From Tardiphaga robiniae (lineage in GTDB: Bacteria > Pseudomonadota > Alphaproteobacteria > Rhizobiales > Xanthobacteraceae): a stretch of 64,000 bases of DNA. This document shows, one piece after another, positions 52,054 through 60,003 of this stretch. Where the stretch lies: assembly GCF_001618955.1 (NCBI RefSeq), contig NZ_LVYV01000034.1, positions 186,001 through 250,000 on the forward strand. The letters run 5' to 3'. Positions within the stretch are counted from its first letter, which is position 1. Every line of letters starts with the position of its first letter. The notes beneath the pieces were generated by a model. It had not been told where the DNA came from, ran no database searches, and was given only the letters and a program-made list of their open reading frames with translations. The position numbers and the translations under genes are program-made.

Positions 52054-52867
52054 CCGTCCGGTTGAAGATAATATCGCGGATCTGGTTCTTGATCTCCTGG
52101 AAGCGCGGCAGCTTCACGGTGTCGGCATCGCGCGGACGCGGCAGATCGATGGTGATGTCGGCACGGATGGTGCCGGGTCGCTCCGACATGATCAGCACCC
52201 GGTCACCGAGCAGGATCGCCTCCTCGATGTCATGGGTGATCAGCAGCGCGGCGCGGCCCAGCTCCTGCCAGAGGCGCGAGAGTTCGAGCGACAATTCCTC
52301 GCGGGTGAGCGCGTCGAGCGCACCAAAGGGTTCGTCGAGAAGTAGCAGGCGCGGATCGGAGATCATAGCGCGGCAGAAGGCGGCGCGCTGCTTCATGCCG
52401 CCGGACAGTGCCTGCGGGCGCTGATGGGCGAAATCCTTCAGGCCGGTGAGTTCGAGCAGCTTCAGCGCTCGCTCGCGCGCCGCGGCTTTCGGCAGCGCCA
52501 GCACGTCGGCGGGAAGCAATACATTGTCGAGCACGCTGGTCCATGGAAACAGCACGTGCTCCTGAAACACGATGCCCACTTCATGCGATGGGCCCTCGAG
52601 CGGCGTGCCATAGCGCTGCATGGTGCCGGTGTCCGGCATTTCCAGCCCGGCAACGAGGCGCAGCAGCGTGGACTTGCCACAGCCCGATGGGCCGACCACC
52701 GAGACGAAACTGCCGGGATCGATGCGCAGATCGACCGGGCCGAGCGCATGCGTGGCTTTGCCGTCGCGCCCGGGATAGGTCTTGGTGACGCCCTTAAGGT
52801 CGATCGCAGGAACCACCGCCGCGGCAGTCCGCGACGGCGCATCATTGTGTGCGGAAATCGCCGTCAT
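52046..52867 (-). CDS. ABC ATPase (SsuB/TauB-like)
   Basis: A 273-residue ATP-binding subunit with Walker A GPSGCGKST (59-67), Q-loop VFQEHVLFPWTSVLDNV, signature LSGGMKQRAAFCRAM, Walker B RLLLLDEPFGALDALTRE and switch ITHDIEEA. These are close to taurine/sulfonate/nitrate ATPases. ATG 52867 overlaps the receptor stop by one base; the open frame to 53356 lies inside the receptor gene and is not real. Confidence 0.93.
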   Translation of the reverse strand: MTAISAHNDAPSRTAAAVVPAIDLKGVTKTYPGRDGKATHALGPVDLRIDPGSFVSVVGPSGCGKSTLLRLVAGLEMPDTGTMQRYGTPLEGPSHEVGIVFQEHVLFPWTSVLDNVLLPADVLALPKAAARERALKLLELTGLKDFAHQRPQALSGGMKQRAAFCRAMISDPRLLLLDEPFGALDALTREELSLELSRLWQELGRAALLITHDIEEAILLGDRVLIMSERPGTIRADITIDLPRPRDADTVKLPRFQEIKNQIRDIIFNRTGG

Positions 52868-53835
52868 CAGTCGATGAAGCCCGGCGCGAACAGGTCTTCC
52901 GGCTTCACGGGATTCTTCAGCGTGAAGTTGGCCGACATCACATCGACGGTGCTGGCGATGCTCTTCGGCTCGATATGGCCGAGCGATCCCTTCACCTCTG
53001 CGAGTTCCTTCACCAGCCTGGTCTCGCCTTCGATCACCGCCGGCTGCAATTCCTTCTGATACTTCGCCATGATGGTGGCGGCTTCCGCCGGATTGGCGAA
53101 GGCGTCCTTCATGCCCTTGATGGTGGCGCGGACGAAGGCCTTCACCTGATCCGGGCTCTTCGCGATCATCTCCTCGGAAGCGATCAGGCCGTTGCCGTAA
53201 TAATCGAGATTGGAGTCGGCGTAGTTGATGCGGGTGACTTCCTTCGGCGCCACGGCTGCTGCAATCAGCGGCTCGCCGACCGAGAACTGGCAGATCGCAT
53301 CGGCGCGGCCATTGGCGAGCAGTGATGGCAGCGCCGAGCCTTCGGCGACCACCCACTTCACCTTGCTGGCGTCGATGCCGGCGGCCTTGGCGAAAGCCGG
53401 GAACAACAGGCGCACCGAGCTTGATGCGGTGTCGGCGACGGTCTTGCCTTCGAGATCCTTCGGCGAATTGATGCCGCTGCCCTTGATGGCGAAGATCGCC
53501 TGCGGCGGCTTCGCATAAACCACCGAGACCAGTTTCACCGGCACGCCGTCATTGCCGCGCGCCAGCACCAGCGAACCGGCATCGGCGAAGCCGAAGGTGG
53601 CGACGCCGGCAGCAACCTTCTTGATGGCGTCGGCCGAGCCCTGGCCGCGCACGAAGGTCACGTCGAAGCCCTCGGCCTTGTAGTAGCCCTTCTCGCGGGC
53701 AACGTAGAAATAAGCGTGGCGGCCGTTGAAGCCGAAATCGGTGATGAAATTGATCTCGGCAGCCTGCGCGCTGGAGACGCCGACTGTTGCCAGGGTCGCG
53801 AGCAGGGCGGCGGTGAGGCGAGCGCGGAATTTCAT
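52867..53835 (-). CDS. ABC substrate-binding protein, NMT1/THI5-like
   Basis: A 322-residue periplasmic receptor with a Sec signal (LTAALLATLATVGVSSAQAA). The NMT1-type core has INFITDFGFNGRHAYFYVAR, KGYYKAEGFDVTFVRGQGSA and GVATFGFADAGSLVLARGND. Known members bind thiamine precursors, riboflavin, sulfonates or pyrimidines. GAAGGTCAG precedes ATG 53835. First gene of the receptor-ATPase-permease-MarR operon and divergent from a NicC-like monooxygenase, so a heterocyclic or aromatic ligand is plausible. Confidence 0.9.
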   Translation of the reverse strand: MKFRARLTAALLATLATVGVSSAQAAEINFITDFGFNGRHAYFYVAREKGYYKAEGFDVTFVRGQGSADAIKKVAAGVATFGFADAGSLVLARGNDGVPVKLVSVVYAKPPQAIFAIKGSGINSPKDLEGKTVADTASSSVRLLFPAFAKAAGIDASKVKWVVAEGSALPSLLANGRADAICQFSVGEPLIAAAVAPKEVTRINYADSNLDYYGNGLIASEEMIAKSPDQVKAFVRATIKGMKDAFANPAEAATIMAKYQKELQPAVIEGETRLVKELAEVKGSLGHIEPKSIASTVDVMSANFTLKNPVKPEDLFAPGFID

Positions 53836-53897
53836 GGTCTGACCTTCAGTGACGGGTGAGGAGGAGGCCGGCTTTCGGTGCGCAAGCGGCGCACCCA

Positions 53898-53915
53898 ATT
53901 CGTTCGCAATCGAAT
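53898..53915. promoter_or_regulatory. Dyad ATTCG-N8-CGAAT upstream of the NMT1-type operon
   Basis: Inverted repeat about 63 bp before the receptor ATG in the 297-bp divergent region. Its half-site matches the core of the AATTCGT/ACGAATT dyad at 43748. It is a candidate operator for the MarR protein at the end of this operon. Nothing else recognisable was seen in the region apart from A-rich stretches. Confidence 0.4.
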
Positions 53916-54132
53916 AAATGCTAAGGGCGGCTTTGAGGAAGATCAACGGCGACGCTGCCCAAAAATTCACCGCGAACAGCAAAAAATCGCGCAAACTCCG
54001 CGCATATCGCTCGTTTCTGAGGCGGCTCATGCCGTTGCTTGACAGCTGCAAGCAGCCCGTTCTATGCGAAATCGTTAGCTATCGAATGATCTGCTGCTTG
54101 GACGCTGTGGCGCCGCTGGAACGAGGTGAGAG

Positions 54133-55293
54133 ATGGATCGCGGAACACGGATCGCCGTTCTCGGCGCGGGTCTCGCCGGATTGACGGTGGCGGGGCTGCT
54201 GCAGCGCGCCGGCTTCCCGGTCGCGGTCTATGAGCAGTCGCCGAGTTTTTCGCGCATCGGCGCCGGCATCATTCTCGGCGCCAACGTTTCGAAGGTGCTG
54301 CGCCGGCTCGACCTCGAAGACGCCTTCGCCGCCACCGGTATTCGCCCCGATGCGTTTCTCAGCCGCGCATGGGATACGGGCGAACAGCTCTACAAGCTCG
54401 ATTTCGACGCGGAACGCGAAGCGCGTTTTGGCGGCCCCTTTGTCAATATCCACCGCGCCGATTTGCATCAGTTGCTGCAGCGACCGCTCGCGCCCGGCAC
54501 CATCCGTTTCGGACACAAGCTTACCGGCATCGAGAAGCGCGGCGACGCGCTCGCTTTGAGCTTCGAGAACGGCGCAAGCGCGGAAGCCGATATCGCCATC
54601 GGCGCTGACGGCATTCGCTCCATCACACGCGAACTCATCCTTGGCGTGGAAGAGCCGCGCTTCATCGGGCGTTCTGCACCGCGCGCGGTGTTTCCGGCGA
54701 GCCGCATCAAGGGTGACCCCATCGACGACTGCACCAAGTGGTGGGCGCCCGACCGGCATACGCTCGCTTACTATATGACGCCCGACCGCAACGAGGTCTA
54801 TGTCATGGCAGCGCTGCCGATGGCGCGCTGGGACGGCGACGGTTCACCGGTGAAGGGCGACCGCGACGAATTCATTGCCGCCTTCGACAGCGCGCATCCC
54901 GATCTCAGGCGCGCGGCGGAAGCGGCGGAAGATGTCGCCGTGTGGCCGATCTACGACCGGCCGCGCAACGACACCTGGCACAAGGGCCGCGTGGTGCTGA
55001 TGGGCGATGCCTGCCATGCGGTGCGTCCGTTCATGGCGGCTGGTGGCTCGGCGGCCATCGAGGACGCCGCGATCCTCAGCCGCTGCATCGCCGAATTCGG
55101 CGACCCCGCCACGGCCTTCGCGCATTACACGATGGTCCGCATCCCGCGTGTCGCCGATATCCAGCAGATTTCCATCGCCAATTCGTGGATGCATGGCCCG
55201 ACCGAAACCGACTGGTTCTTCGGCTACGATGCCTGCACCGTCCCGCTCGACCGAGCCATTCCGGAGGCCCTATGTCCGAATTTGCAGCGATGA
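54133..55293 (+). CDS. FAD-dependent aromatic monooxygenase, NicC-like
   Basis: A 386-residue class A flavoprotein hydroxylase. It has the dinucleotide motif IAVLGAGLAGLTVAGLLQRA, the DG motif IAIGADGIRSITRE and the GD motif LMGDACHAVRPFMAAGGSAA. The segments CTKWWAPDRHTLAYYMT and ANSWMHGPTETDWFFGYDAC closely follow 6-hydroxynicotinate 3-monooxygenase (recollection), more than salicylate hydroxylase. It inserts a hydroxyl on an electron-rich ring using NAD(P)H and O2. GAGGTGAGAG precedes the ATG. It overlaps the deacetylase gene by 22 bp. Confidence 0.88.
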   Translation: MDRGTRIAVLGAGLAGLTVAGLLQRAGFPVAVYEQSPSFSRIGAGIILGANVSKVLRRLDLEDAFAATGIRPDAFLSRAWDTGEQLYKLDFDAEREARFGGPFVNIHRADLHQLLQRPLAPGTIRFGHKLTGIEKRGDALALSFENGASAEADIAIGADGIRSITRELILGVEEPRFIGRSAPRAVFPASRIKGDPIDDCTKWWAPDRHTLAYYMTPDRNEVYVMAALPMARWDGDGSPVKGDRDEFIAAFDSAHPDLRRAAEAAEDVAVWPIYDRPRNDTWHKGRVVLMGDACHAVRPFMAAGGSAAIEDAAILSRCIAEFGDPATAFAHYTMVRIPRVADIQQISIANSWMHGPTETDWFFGYDACTVPLDRAIPEALCPNLQR

Positions 55294-56222
55294 AGCCCGG
55301 CGATATCCGGCCCGATGCGATGATCGCCCGCGATCTCGTCGGTTACGGTGCCACGTCGCCAGATCCGCGCTGGCCGAACGGCGCGAAGATCGCAGTCAGC
55401 ATCAGCCTGAATATCGAAGGTGGCGGCGAGTCCACGCTGGTGAATGGCGATGCAGTCTCCGAAGGCATGCTGAATGACATCGGCGTGCCGACCAAAGAGG
55501 GCGTTCGCGTTCCGCTGGTGGAGTCCGTGTTCGAATATGGCAGCCGTCGCGGCGCCTGGCGCATTCTCGATGTGCTCGATCGCTTCAAGGTGCCTGTCAG
55601 TATTCTCGGTGTTGCGCGGGCGATGGAGCAGAATCCGGAGCTGGCGAAAGCCTGCGTTGCGCGCGGCCATGAGATGGTCAGCCACGGCTATCGCTGGATT
55701 GATTATTGCGATGTGGATGAAGCGACCGAGCGTGCGCATATCCGCAAGGCGATCGAGATACTCACCGAGCTGACCGGTAGTCGTCCGCTCGGCTGGATGA
55801 CCGGCCGCCCCGGTCCCAACACGCGGCGCCTGCTCGCGGAGGAGGGCGGTTTTCTCTACGATCGCGACTCGCTCGCGGATGAGTTGCCCTATTGGGTGAA
55901 GACCGAGCATGGTCCGTTTCTCGTCGTGCCTTACTCCTATGAATCCAACGACAATCGCTTCAACGAGAATTCCGGTTTCTCGACCGGCGAGCAATTCTTC
56001 ACATACATGCGCGATGCCTTCGACGTGCTCTACGCGGAAGGCGTCGCCGGCGCGCCGAAACTGCTGTCCATCGGTCTGCATGACCGTTTGATCGGCCGTC
56101 CTGGCCGTGTTGGCGGGCTCATCAAGATGCTCGAACACATGAGCGCGCATGATGACGTATGGTTCTGCCGTGGCATCGATGTCGCGCAGCATTGGCGAAC
56201 GCATTTTCCGCCGAAGCCATGA
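55272..56222 (+). CDS. Polysaccharide deacetylase-family hydrolase, PuuE (allantoinase)-like
   Basis: A 316-residue NodB-homology protein of the PuuE/PgdA branch. It has RWPNGAKIAVSISLNIEGGG, VESVFEYGSRRGAWRILDVL, the metal-type histidines in ARGHEMVSHGYRW, GWMTGRPGPNTRRLLAEEGG and DSLADELPYWV. Members hydrolyse C-N bonds such as allantoin or N-acetyl groups; the substrate here is probably a ring-derived amide (inference). GGAGG 5 bp before ATG 55272 and the 22-bp overlap with the monooxygenase show coupling. Confidence 0.85.
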   Translation: MSEFAAMKPGDIRPDAMIARDLVGYGATSPDPRWPNGAKIAVSISLNIEGGGESTLVNGDAVSEGMLNDIGVPTKEGVRVPLVESVFEYGSRRGAWRILDVLDRFKVPVSILGVARAMEQNPELAKACVARGHEMVSHGYRWIDYCDVDEATERAHIRKAIEILTELTGSRPLGWMTGRPGPNTRRLLAEEGGFLYDRDSLADELPYWVKTEHGPFLVVPYSYESNDNRFNENSGFSTGEQFFTYMRDAFDVLYAEGVAGAPKLLSIGLHDRLIGRPGRVGGLIKMLEHMSAHDDVWFCRGIDVAQHWRTHFPPKP

Positions 56223-56391
56223 CGCGCCGCTGACGGCCGGGCAATATTCCGGCTGATGGCATGCACGCCAGAGGCGGCGTTGCCGCATGTGTTCTCCGAA
56301 CATCTGTGCGTGCCACTGCTGCTTTGCCTTCGCAGGGGAAGCCGGTCATACTCGATGCACTTATCCGCAGAGATAAGATCAAATCGGGAGA

Positions 56392-57396
56392 ATGATCGTG
56401 CGAAACAACTTGCGTCTGCTCAACCGACGCCAATTCGTCACCGCGGGCGCAGGCGCTGCTGCATTGTTGAGTGCGCCGTCACTCGTCCGTGCCAACAGCT
56501 GGCCAACCAAGCCGATCAAAATTCTCGCGGGCTCCGCGGCCGGCGGCCAGACCGATCAATTCTCGCGCGTTTATGGCGAGTACCTGTCGCGTGAACTCGG
56601 CCAGACCGTGGTGGTCGAGAACAAGGCCGGTGCCGGCGGCGCCGTTGCGGCGATGGAGCTGAAACGCTCCGATCCCGACGGCCACACGCTGATGATCTGC
56701 AACACCACCGCCTATATGCTCAATCCCGTTCTCATCAAGGACATCAAGTACAGTGTCCCGCAGGATTTCGCCTGGGTCGCGGTGATGCCGGGCGGCAGCC
56801 TGCCGCTGATGGTGAGCGAGAAGGTCGGCGCAAAGACGCTGAAGGACTTCATCGACTATGCGCGCAAGACCGAGAAGGTGAATGTCGGCACATATGCGTC
56901 CGGCTCCTTCGCGCATATGGTCATCGTCGAACTCAACAAGCAGTATGGGCTGAAGATGGAAGCGGTGCATTACCGCGGCGAGGCGCCGATGTGGCAGGAT
57001 CTCGCCGGCGGCTCCATCGACGCCGGCATCGGCAGCTACGCCGCGGCATTGCCGGTGCTGCAAACCGGGAAAGCGCGCGCCGTCGCGGTGTCGCGCCGCC
57101 GGATCAAGGATCTTCCCGACGTCGGCACATTCCTCGAACAGGGCGCAACCTCACGCGCGCACAGCCTTTTGACCTTTCAGGGCTGCGTGGCTCCGGCGAA
57201 GACGCCGCCGGAGGTGGTCGCAAAACTGTCCGCGCTGTTCGTTGGCGCCGGCAAGAGCGATCGCGTGCGTGAACTCCTCAAGAGCCAGGGTATCGACGAG
57301 GGCCCGATGACACTGGAAGCGAGCCAGGCGCTCTACAAGGAAGAGGCGCCGGTCTGGGCCGAGCTTGCCGCGAGCCTGGGGCCGCAGCCGCAGTAG
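56392..57396 (+). CDS. Tripartite tricarboxylate transporter receptor (Bug family)
   Basis: A 334-residue periplasmic receptor with a Tat-like signal (LNRRQFVTAGAGAAALLSAP, cleaved near VRANS). Bug motifs: WPTKPIKILAGSAAGGQTDQ, VVVENKAGAGGAVAAMELKR and DPDGHTLMICN. GGGAG is only 1 bp from ATG 56392 but 7 bp from the in-frame GTG at 56398, so GTG may be the true start. No TctAB genes are nearby. It follows the monooxygenase-deacetylase pair on the same strand. Confidence 0.88.
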   Translation: MIVRNNLRLLNRRQFVTAGAGAAALLSAPSLVRANSWPTKPIKILAGSAAGGQTDQFSRVYGEYLSRELGQTVVVENKAGAGGAVAAMELKRSDPDGHTLMICNTTAYMLNPVLIKDIKYSVPQDFAWVAVMPGGSLPLMVSEKVGAKTLKDFIDYARKTEKVNVGTYASGSFAHMVIVELNKQYGLKMEAVHYRGEAPMWQDLAGGSIDAGIGSYAAALPVLQTGKARAVAVSRRRIKDLPDVGTFLEQGATSRAHSLLTFQGCVAPAKTPPEVVAKLSALFVGAGKSDRVRELLKSQGIDEGPMTLEASQALYKEEAPVWAELAASLGPQPQ

Positions 57397-57401
57397 TTGG
57401 G

Positions 57402-57540
57402 CGTCATTCCGGGGCGCGGCCGGCAACTTGCCGGACGCGAACCCGGAATCCCGGAGTGTTTGGCTCTACGGAGACTTCAACGTTGAGATTCCGGGTTCAG
57501 TCCCGTCGCCTTCGGCGCCGGTCCCGCCCCGGAATGACGA
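57402..57540. repeat. Palindromic repeat (CGTCATTCCGGGGC family)
   Basis: A near copy of the composite at 31781-31913: CGTCATTCCGGGGC at one end, AACCCGGAATCCCGGAGTGT inside, CGCCTTCGGCGCCGGTCCCG and CCCCGGAATGACGA at the other end. It starts 5 bp after the Bug receptor stop. Confidence 0.85.
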
Positions 57541-57593
57541 GTGTGGGGCGGGGGCGGGCTCTTACATCCCCATACATTTTTTCCTATCCTCCG

Positions 57594-57621
57594 TTGACAG
57601 CATCCCCATCAGGTTTATATT
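57594..57621 (+). promoter_or_regulatory. Near-consensus sigma-70 promoter
   Basis: TTGACA (57594-57599), a 16-bp spacer and TATATT (57616-57621) form one of the strongest consensus promoters visible in the window. It is over 600 bp from the next coding sequence and points into the structured element, so it probably drives a non-coding transcript. Confidence 0.6.
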
Positions 57622-57627
57622 CCCCTT

Positions 57628-58075
57628 CGTCCTGCCCCGCCGAGAGGGGCGATCGCGATCGTCACGTTCGCGGGGTGGGATGCGGTGGACGCCGGAGATG
57701 CGGCGTCACGCGGTTCATGGGGGAACGTCTGTCTTCGGGCAGGACGGATCTGCGCCAGCACTGCCACTGGCAAGGAGACGGCCGACCTTCGGATGGAAAG
57801 ACTCCTGGACAGTGTGACGGACGACCAAGTCAAAACGCGTTCGGCTTACTCGCTTGAGGCTCCCTTCCCATCGCCTTGGGACTTTAATTCGCGATCGGAG
57901 CGTTCGTCGAGGCAAAGTGCAAGCAACCGAAAAAACACCGCAGGCGGAACGTCGGGCACTCGCTCGGCGCCTCCGAAAGTCCTGATGCACTCTAGATTGC
58001 GGAAGACCGCATCGCATCAGGCCCAAGGGTGCAACGGGCACCCGGCGTTCCGCACGCCCTCTCACAAGAGGGTGG
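57628..58075 (+). ncRNA. Putative structured non-coding RNA / repeat element
   Basis: The sequence after the promoter has several stable hairpins. GCCCC/GGGGC lies near 57634-57650. A nested pair has CCTGATGC (57981-57988) with GCATCAGG (58014-58021), enclosing TGCGG-AAGA-CCGCA (57998-58011). Then come GGGTGC-N5-GCACCC (58027-58043) and CCCTCT-N4-AGAGGG (58057-58072). I recall similar promoter-plus-GGGATGCGGTGGACGC sequences between genes of Bradyrhizobium relatives, where spurious proteins are annotated across them. The 3' end is uncertain and no T-tract terminator is seen. Confidence 0.4.
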
Positions 58076-58245
58076 GAATGCAAAGGACGACGGCGCCCCC
58101 GCGCCGCAAACAATGGGGGTGATGACGCATGTCTGATCGGCGTCATCATGGGCCAAAGCAGGGCTGACGCCGCCCGCGTCTTTGAGCTAGAGTCATTCCA
58201 AACAAGAGGTCTGCCAGACCACAAAACGCGCGCGAGGAAATCCCG

Positions 58246-59769
58246 ATGGTTCCATCCCCCGTCATTCGTCTGCATGACAACGACGCCGTATTGATCGCGC
58301 GTACCACGCTGCTGCCCGGTATCGAGGTGACGACAGGCGTCGTGACGTCGGAGCGCATCCCCGCGGGCCATAAGGTCGCGATCCGGCCCATCGCCACCGG
58401 CGAGGAGATCCGCCGTTACGGGCAGATCATCGGCTTTGCCACCCAGCCGATCGCGCCGGGCCAGCATGTCCATACGCAGAATATGGGCATGGGCGATTTC
58501 GACCGCGACTATGCCTATGGCGTGGACGTCAAGCCGACGCCGAATTTCGATCTGCCCGCCACCTTCATGGGTCTCAAGCGCAGCGATGGCCGCGTCGCCA
58601 CGCGCAACTATATCGGCATCCTCACTTCGGTGAATTGCAGCGCGCATGTCGCCAGCATGGTCGCCGATGTGTTCAAGAAGAATCCCTTCACCGGCCACAA
58701 CCCGCTCGCCGACTATCCCAATGTCGATGGCGTCGTCGCACTCACGCACAAGACGGGCTGCGGCATGACGCAGGACGAACCGCTGACGCTGCTGCGCCGA
58801 ACTCTCGGCGGCTACGCGCGGCACGTGAACTTCTCCCACGTGGTCGTGCTCGGCCTCGGCTGCGAGATCAACCAGATCGGTGGCTTGATGCAGGAGCAGA
58901 AGCTCGCAGGACGTCTGCGCGAGATGCAGATCCAGGAGATCGGCGGCACCCGCAAGACCACCGAGGCCGGCGTTGCCTTCGTCAATGAAGTGCTGGCCGA
59001 TGCCAACAACGTCACGCGCGAGGAAGTCTCTGCCAGCGAGTTGACGGTAGCCCTGCAATGCGGCGGCTCCGATGGCTATTCCGGCATCTCGGCCAACCCG
59101 GCGCTCGGCGCGGCGAGCGATCTGCTCGTGCGCCATGGTGGCACCGTGGTGCTGTCGGAAACGCCGGAGACCTATGGCGCCGAACATCTGCTGACGCGCC
59201 GCGCGGTGTCGCGCGAGGTCGGCGAGAAACTGGTCGGGCTGATGCGCTGGTGGGATGCCTATTGCGAACGCGAGGGCGCCGAGATGAATGCCAATCCGAG
59301 CCCCGGCAACAAGGCCGGCGGCCTTACCACCATTCTCGAAAAATCTTTGGGCGCTATGGCCAAGGCCGGCTCGACCAATCTCGTCGACGTGCTGAACTAT
59401 GCCGAGACGATCACCAAGAAGGGTTTTGTGTTCATGGACACGCCCGGCTACGACCCCGTTGCCGCGACAGGGCAGGTCGCCGGCGGCGCCAATCTCGTCT
59501 GCTTCACCACCGGCCGCGGCAGCGTGTTCGGCTGCAAGCCGGCACCGTCCATCAAGCTCGCCACCAACACGCCGATGTTCAAGCGCATGGAAGAGGACAT
59601 GGACATCAATTGCGGAACCATCCTCGATGGCGACGAGACGGTGCAGGAATGCGGCCAGCGCATCTTCGAGCTGATGCTCAAGACGGCGTCCGGCGCGCCG
59701 ACCAAGAGCGAAAGCTTCGATTTCGGCGGGGCGGAATTCGCGCCCTGGGTCCTGGGCGCGACGATGTGA
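58246..59769 (+). CDS. UxaA-family dehydratase (altronate/galactarate dehydratase-like)
   Basis: A 507-residue metal-dependent sugar-acid dehydratase. The N-terminal SAF domain (about 1-95: VIRLHDNDAVLIARTTLLPG) is followed by the catalytic domain with MGLKRSDGRVATRNYIGILT, ALTHKTGCGMTQDEP, VVLGLGCEINQIGG, LQCGGSDGYSGISANPALGA and MNANPSPGNKAGGLTTILEK. The single-gene fusion of SAF and large domain matches altronate dehydratase length. Substrate could be another aldarate. GAGGAAATCCC precedes the ATG. The neighbours do not define a sugar-acid pathway, except for the Bug receptor upstream. Confidence 0.88.
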   Translation: MVPSPVIRLHDNDAVLIARTTLLPGIEVTTGVVTSERIPAGHKVAIRPIATGEEIRRYGQIIGFATQPIAPGQHVHTQNMGMGDFDRDYAYGVDVKPTPNFDLPATFMGLKRSDGRVATRNYIGILTSVNCSAHVASMVADVFKKNPFTGHNPLADYPNVDGVVALTHKTGCGMTQDEPLTLLRRTLGGYARHVNFSHVVVLGLGCEINQIGGLMQEQKLAGRLREMQIQEIGGTRKTTEAGVAFVNEVLADANNVTREEVSASELTVALQCGGSDGYSGISANPALGAASDLLVRHGGTVVLSETPETYGAEHLLTRRAVSREVGEKLVGLMRWWDAYCEREGAEMNANPSPGNKAGGLTTILEKSLGAMAKAGSTNLVDVLNYAETITKKGFVFMDTPGYDPVAATGQVAGGANLVCFTTGRGSVFGCKPAPSIKLATNTPMFKRMEEDMDINCGTILDGDETVQECGQRIFELMLKTASGAPTKSESFDFGGAEFAPWVLGATM

Positions 59770-59786
59770 GGGTGACCGCTGCTCTG

Positions 59787-59893
59787 TCCTCATCCTGAGG
59801 AGCGGCGCACTTGCGCCGCGTCTCGAAGGATGGTCCAGCACTCCGATTCATGGTTCGAGACGCGCGCCAAGCGGCGCGCTCCTCACCATGAGG
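59787..59893. repeat. Palindromic repeat (TCCTCATCCTGAGGAGCGGC family)
   Basis: TCCTCATCCTGAGGAGCGGC, CGTCTCGAAGGATGG, then GTTCGAGACGCGCGCC and GCGCTCCTCACCATGAGG: a long inverted structure with inner hairpins, related to those at 12545 and 14517. It fills the gap after the UxaA gene. Confidence 0.8.
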
Positions 59894-60003
59894 GCTGAGT
59901 TAGGTGAAGCGCCCCCAATCGAGGCACATCGTGCCCGTTGTTAGAGCTTGATCCCTGGCACCTCCGGTGTTCTGCTTAAAAAAGCTGCTGGAGTTGCGCC
60001 ACT

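Larger units (their letters stand above)
57397..58245. other. 849-bp gene-free region with repeat, promoter and structured element
   Basis: No credible protein gene was found. From left to right it holds a palindromic repeat (57402-57540), a sigma-70-like promoter (57594-57621), a long stretch with nested stem-loops to about 58075, and about 170 bp leading to the UxaA gene, whose Shine-Dalgarno GAGGAAA precedes ATG 58246. Open frames inside have atypical composition (Arg/Ser-rich) and no recognisable motif. Confidence 0.7.

Noticed and set aside
52868-53356. Upstream extension of the ABC ATPase
   Set aside because: It lies wholly inside the receptor gene in another frame. ATG 52867 overlaps the receptor stop as usual in coupled operons.
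57365-58122. Small open frames in the gene-free region before UxaA
   Set aside because: They translate the palindromic repeat and the stem-loop element, have no ribosome-binding site and lack any known domain. A structured RNA or repeat explains the sequence better.
57715-59841. 708-codon leftward frame opposite the UxaA gene
   Set aside because: The + strand UxaA protein is conserved from end to end. The leftward frame crosses the structured element and the downstream repeat and shows no domain.
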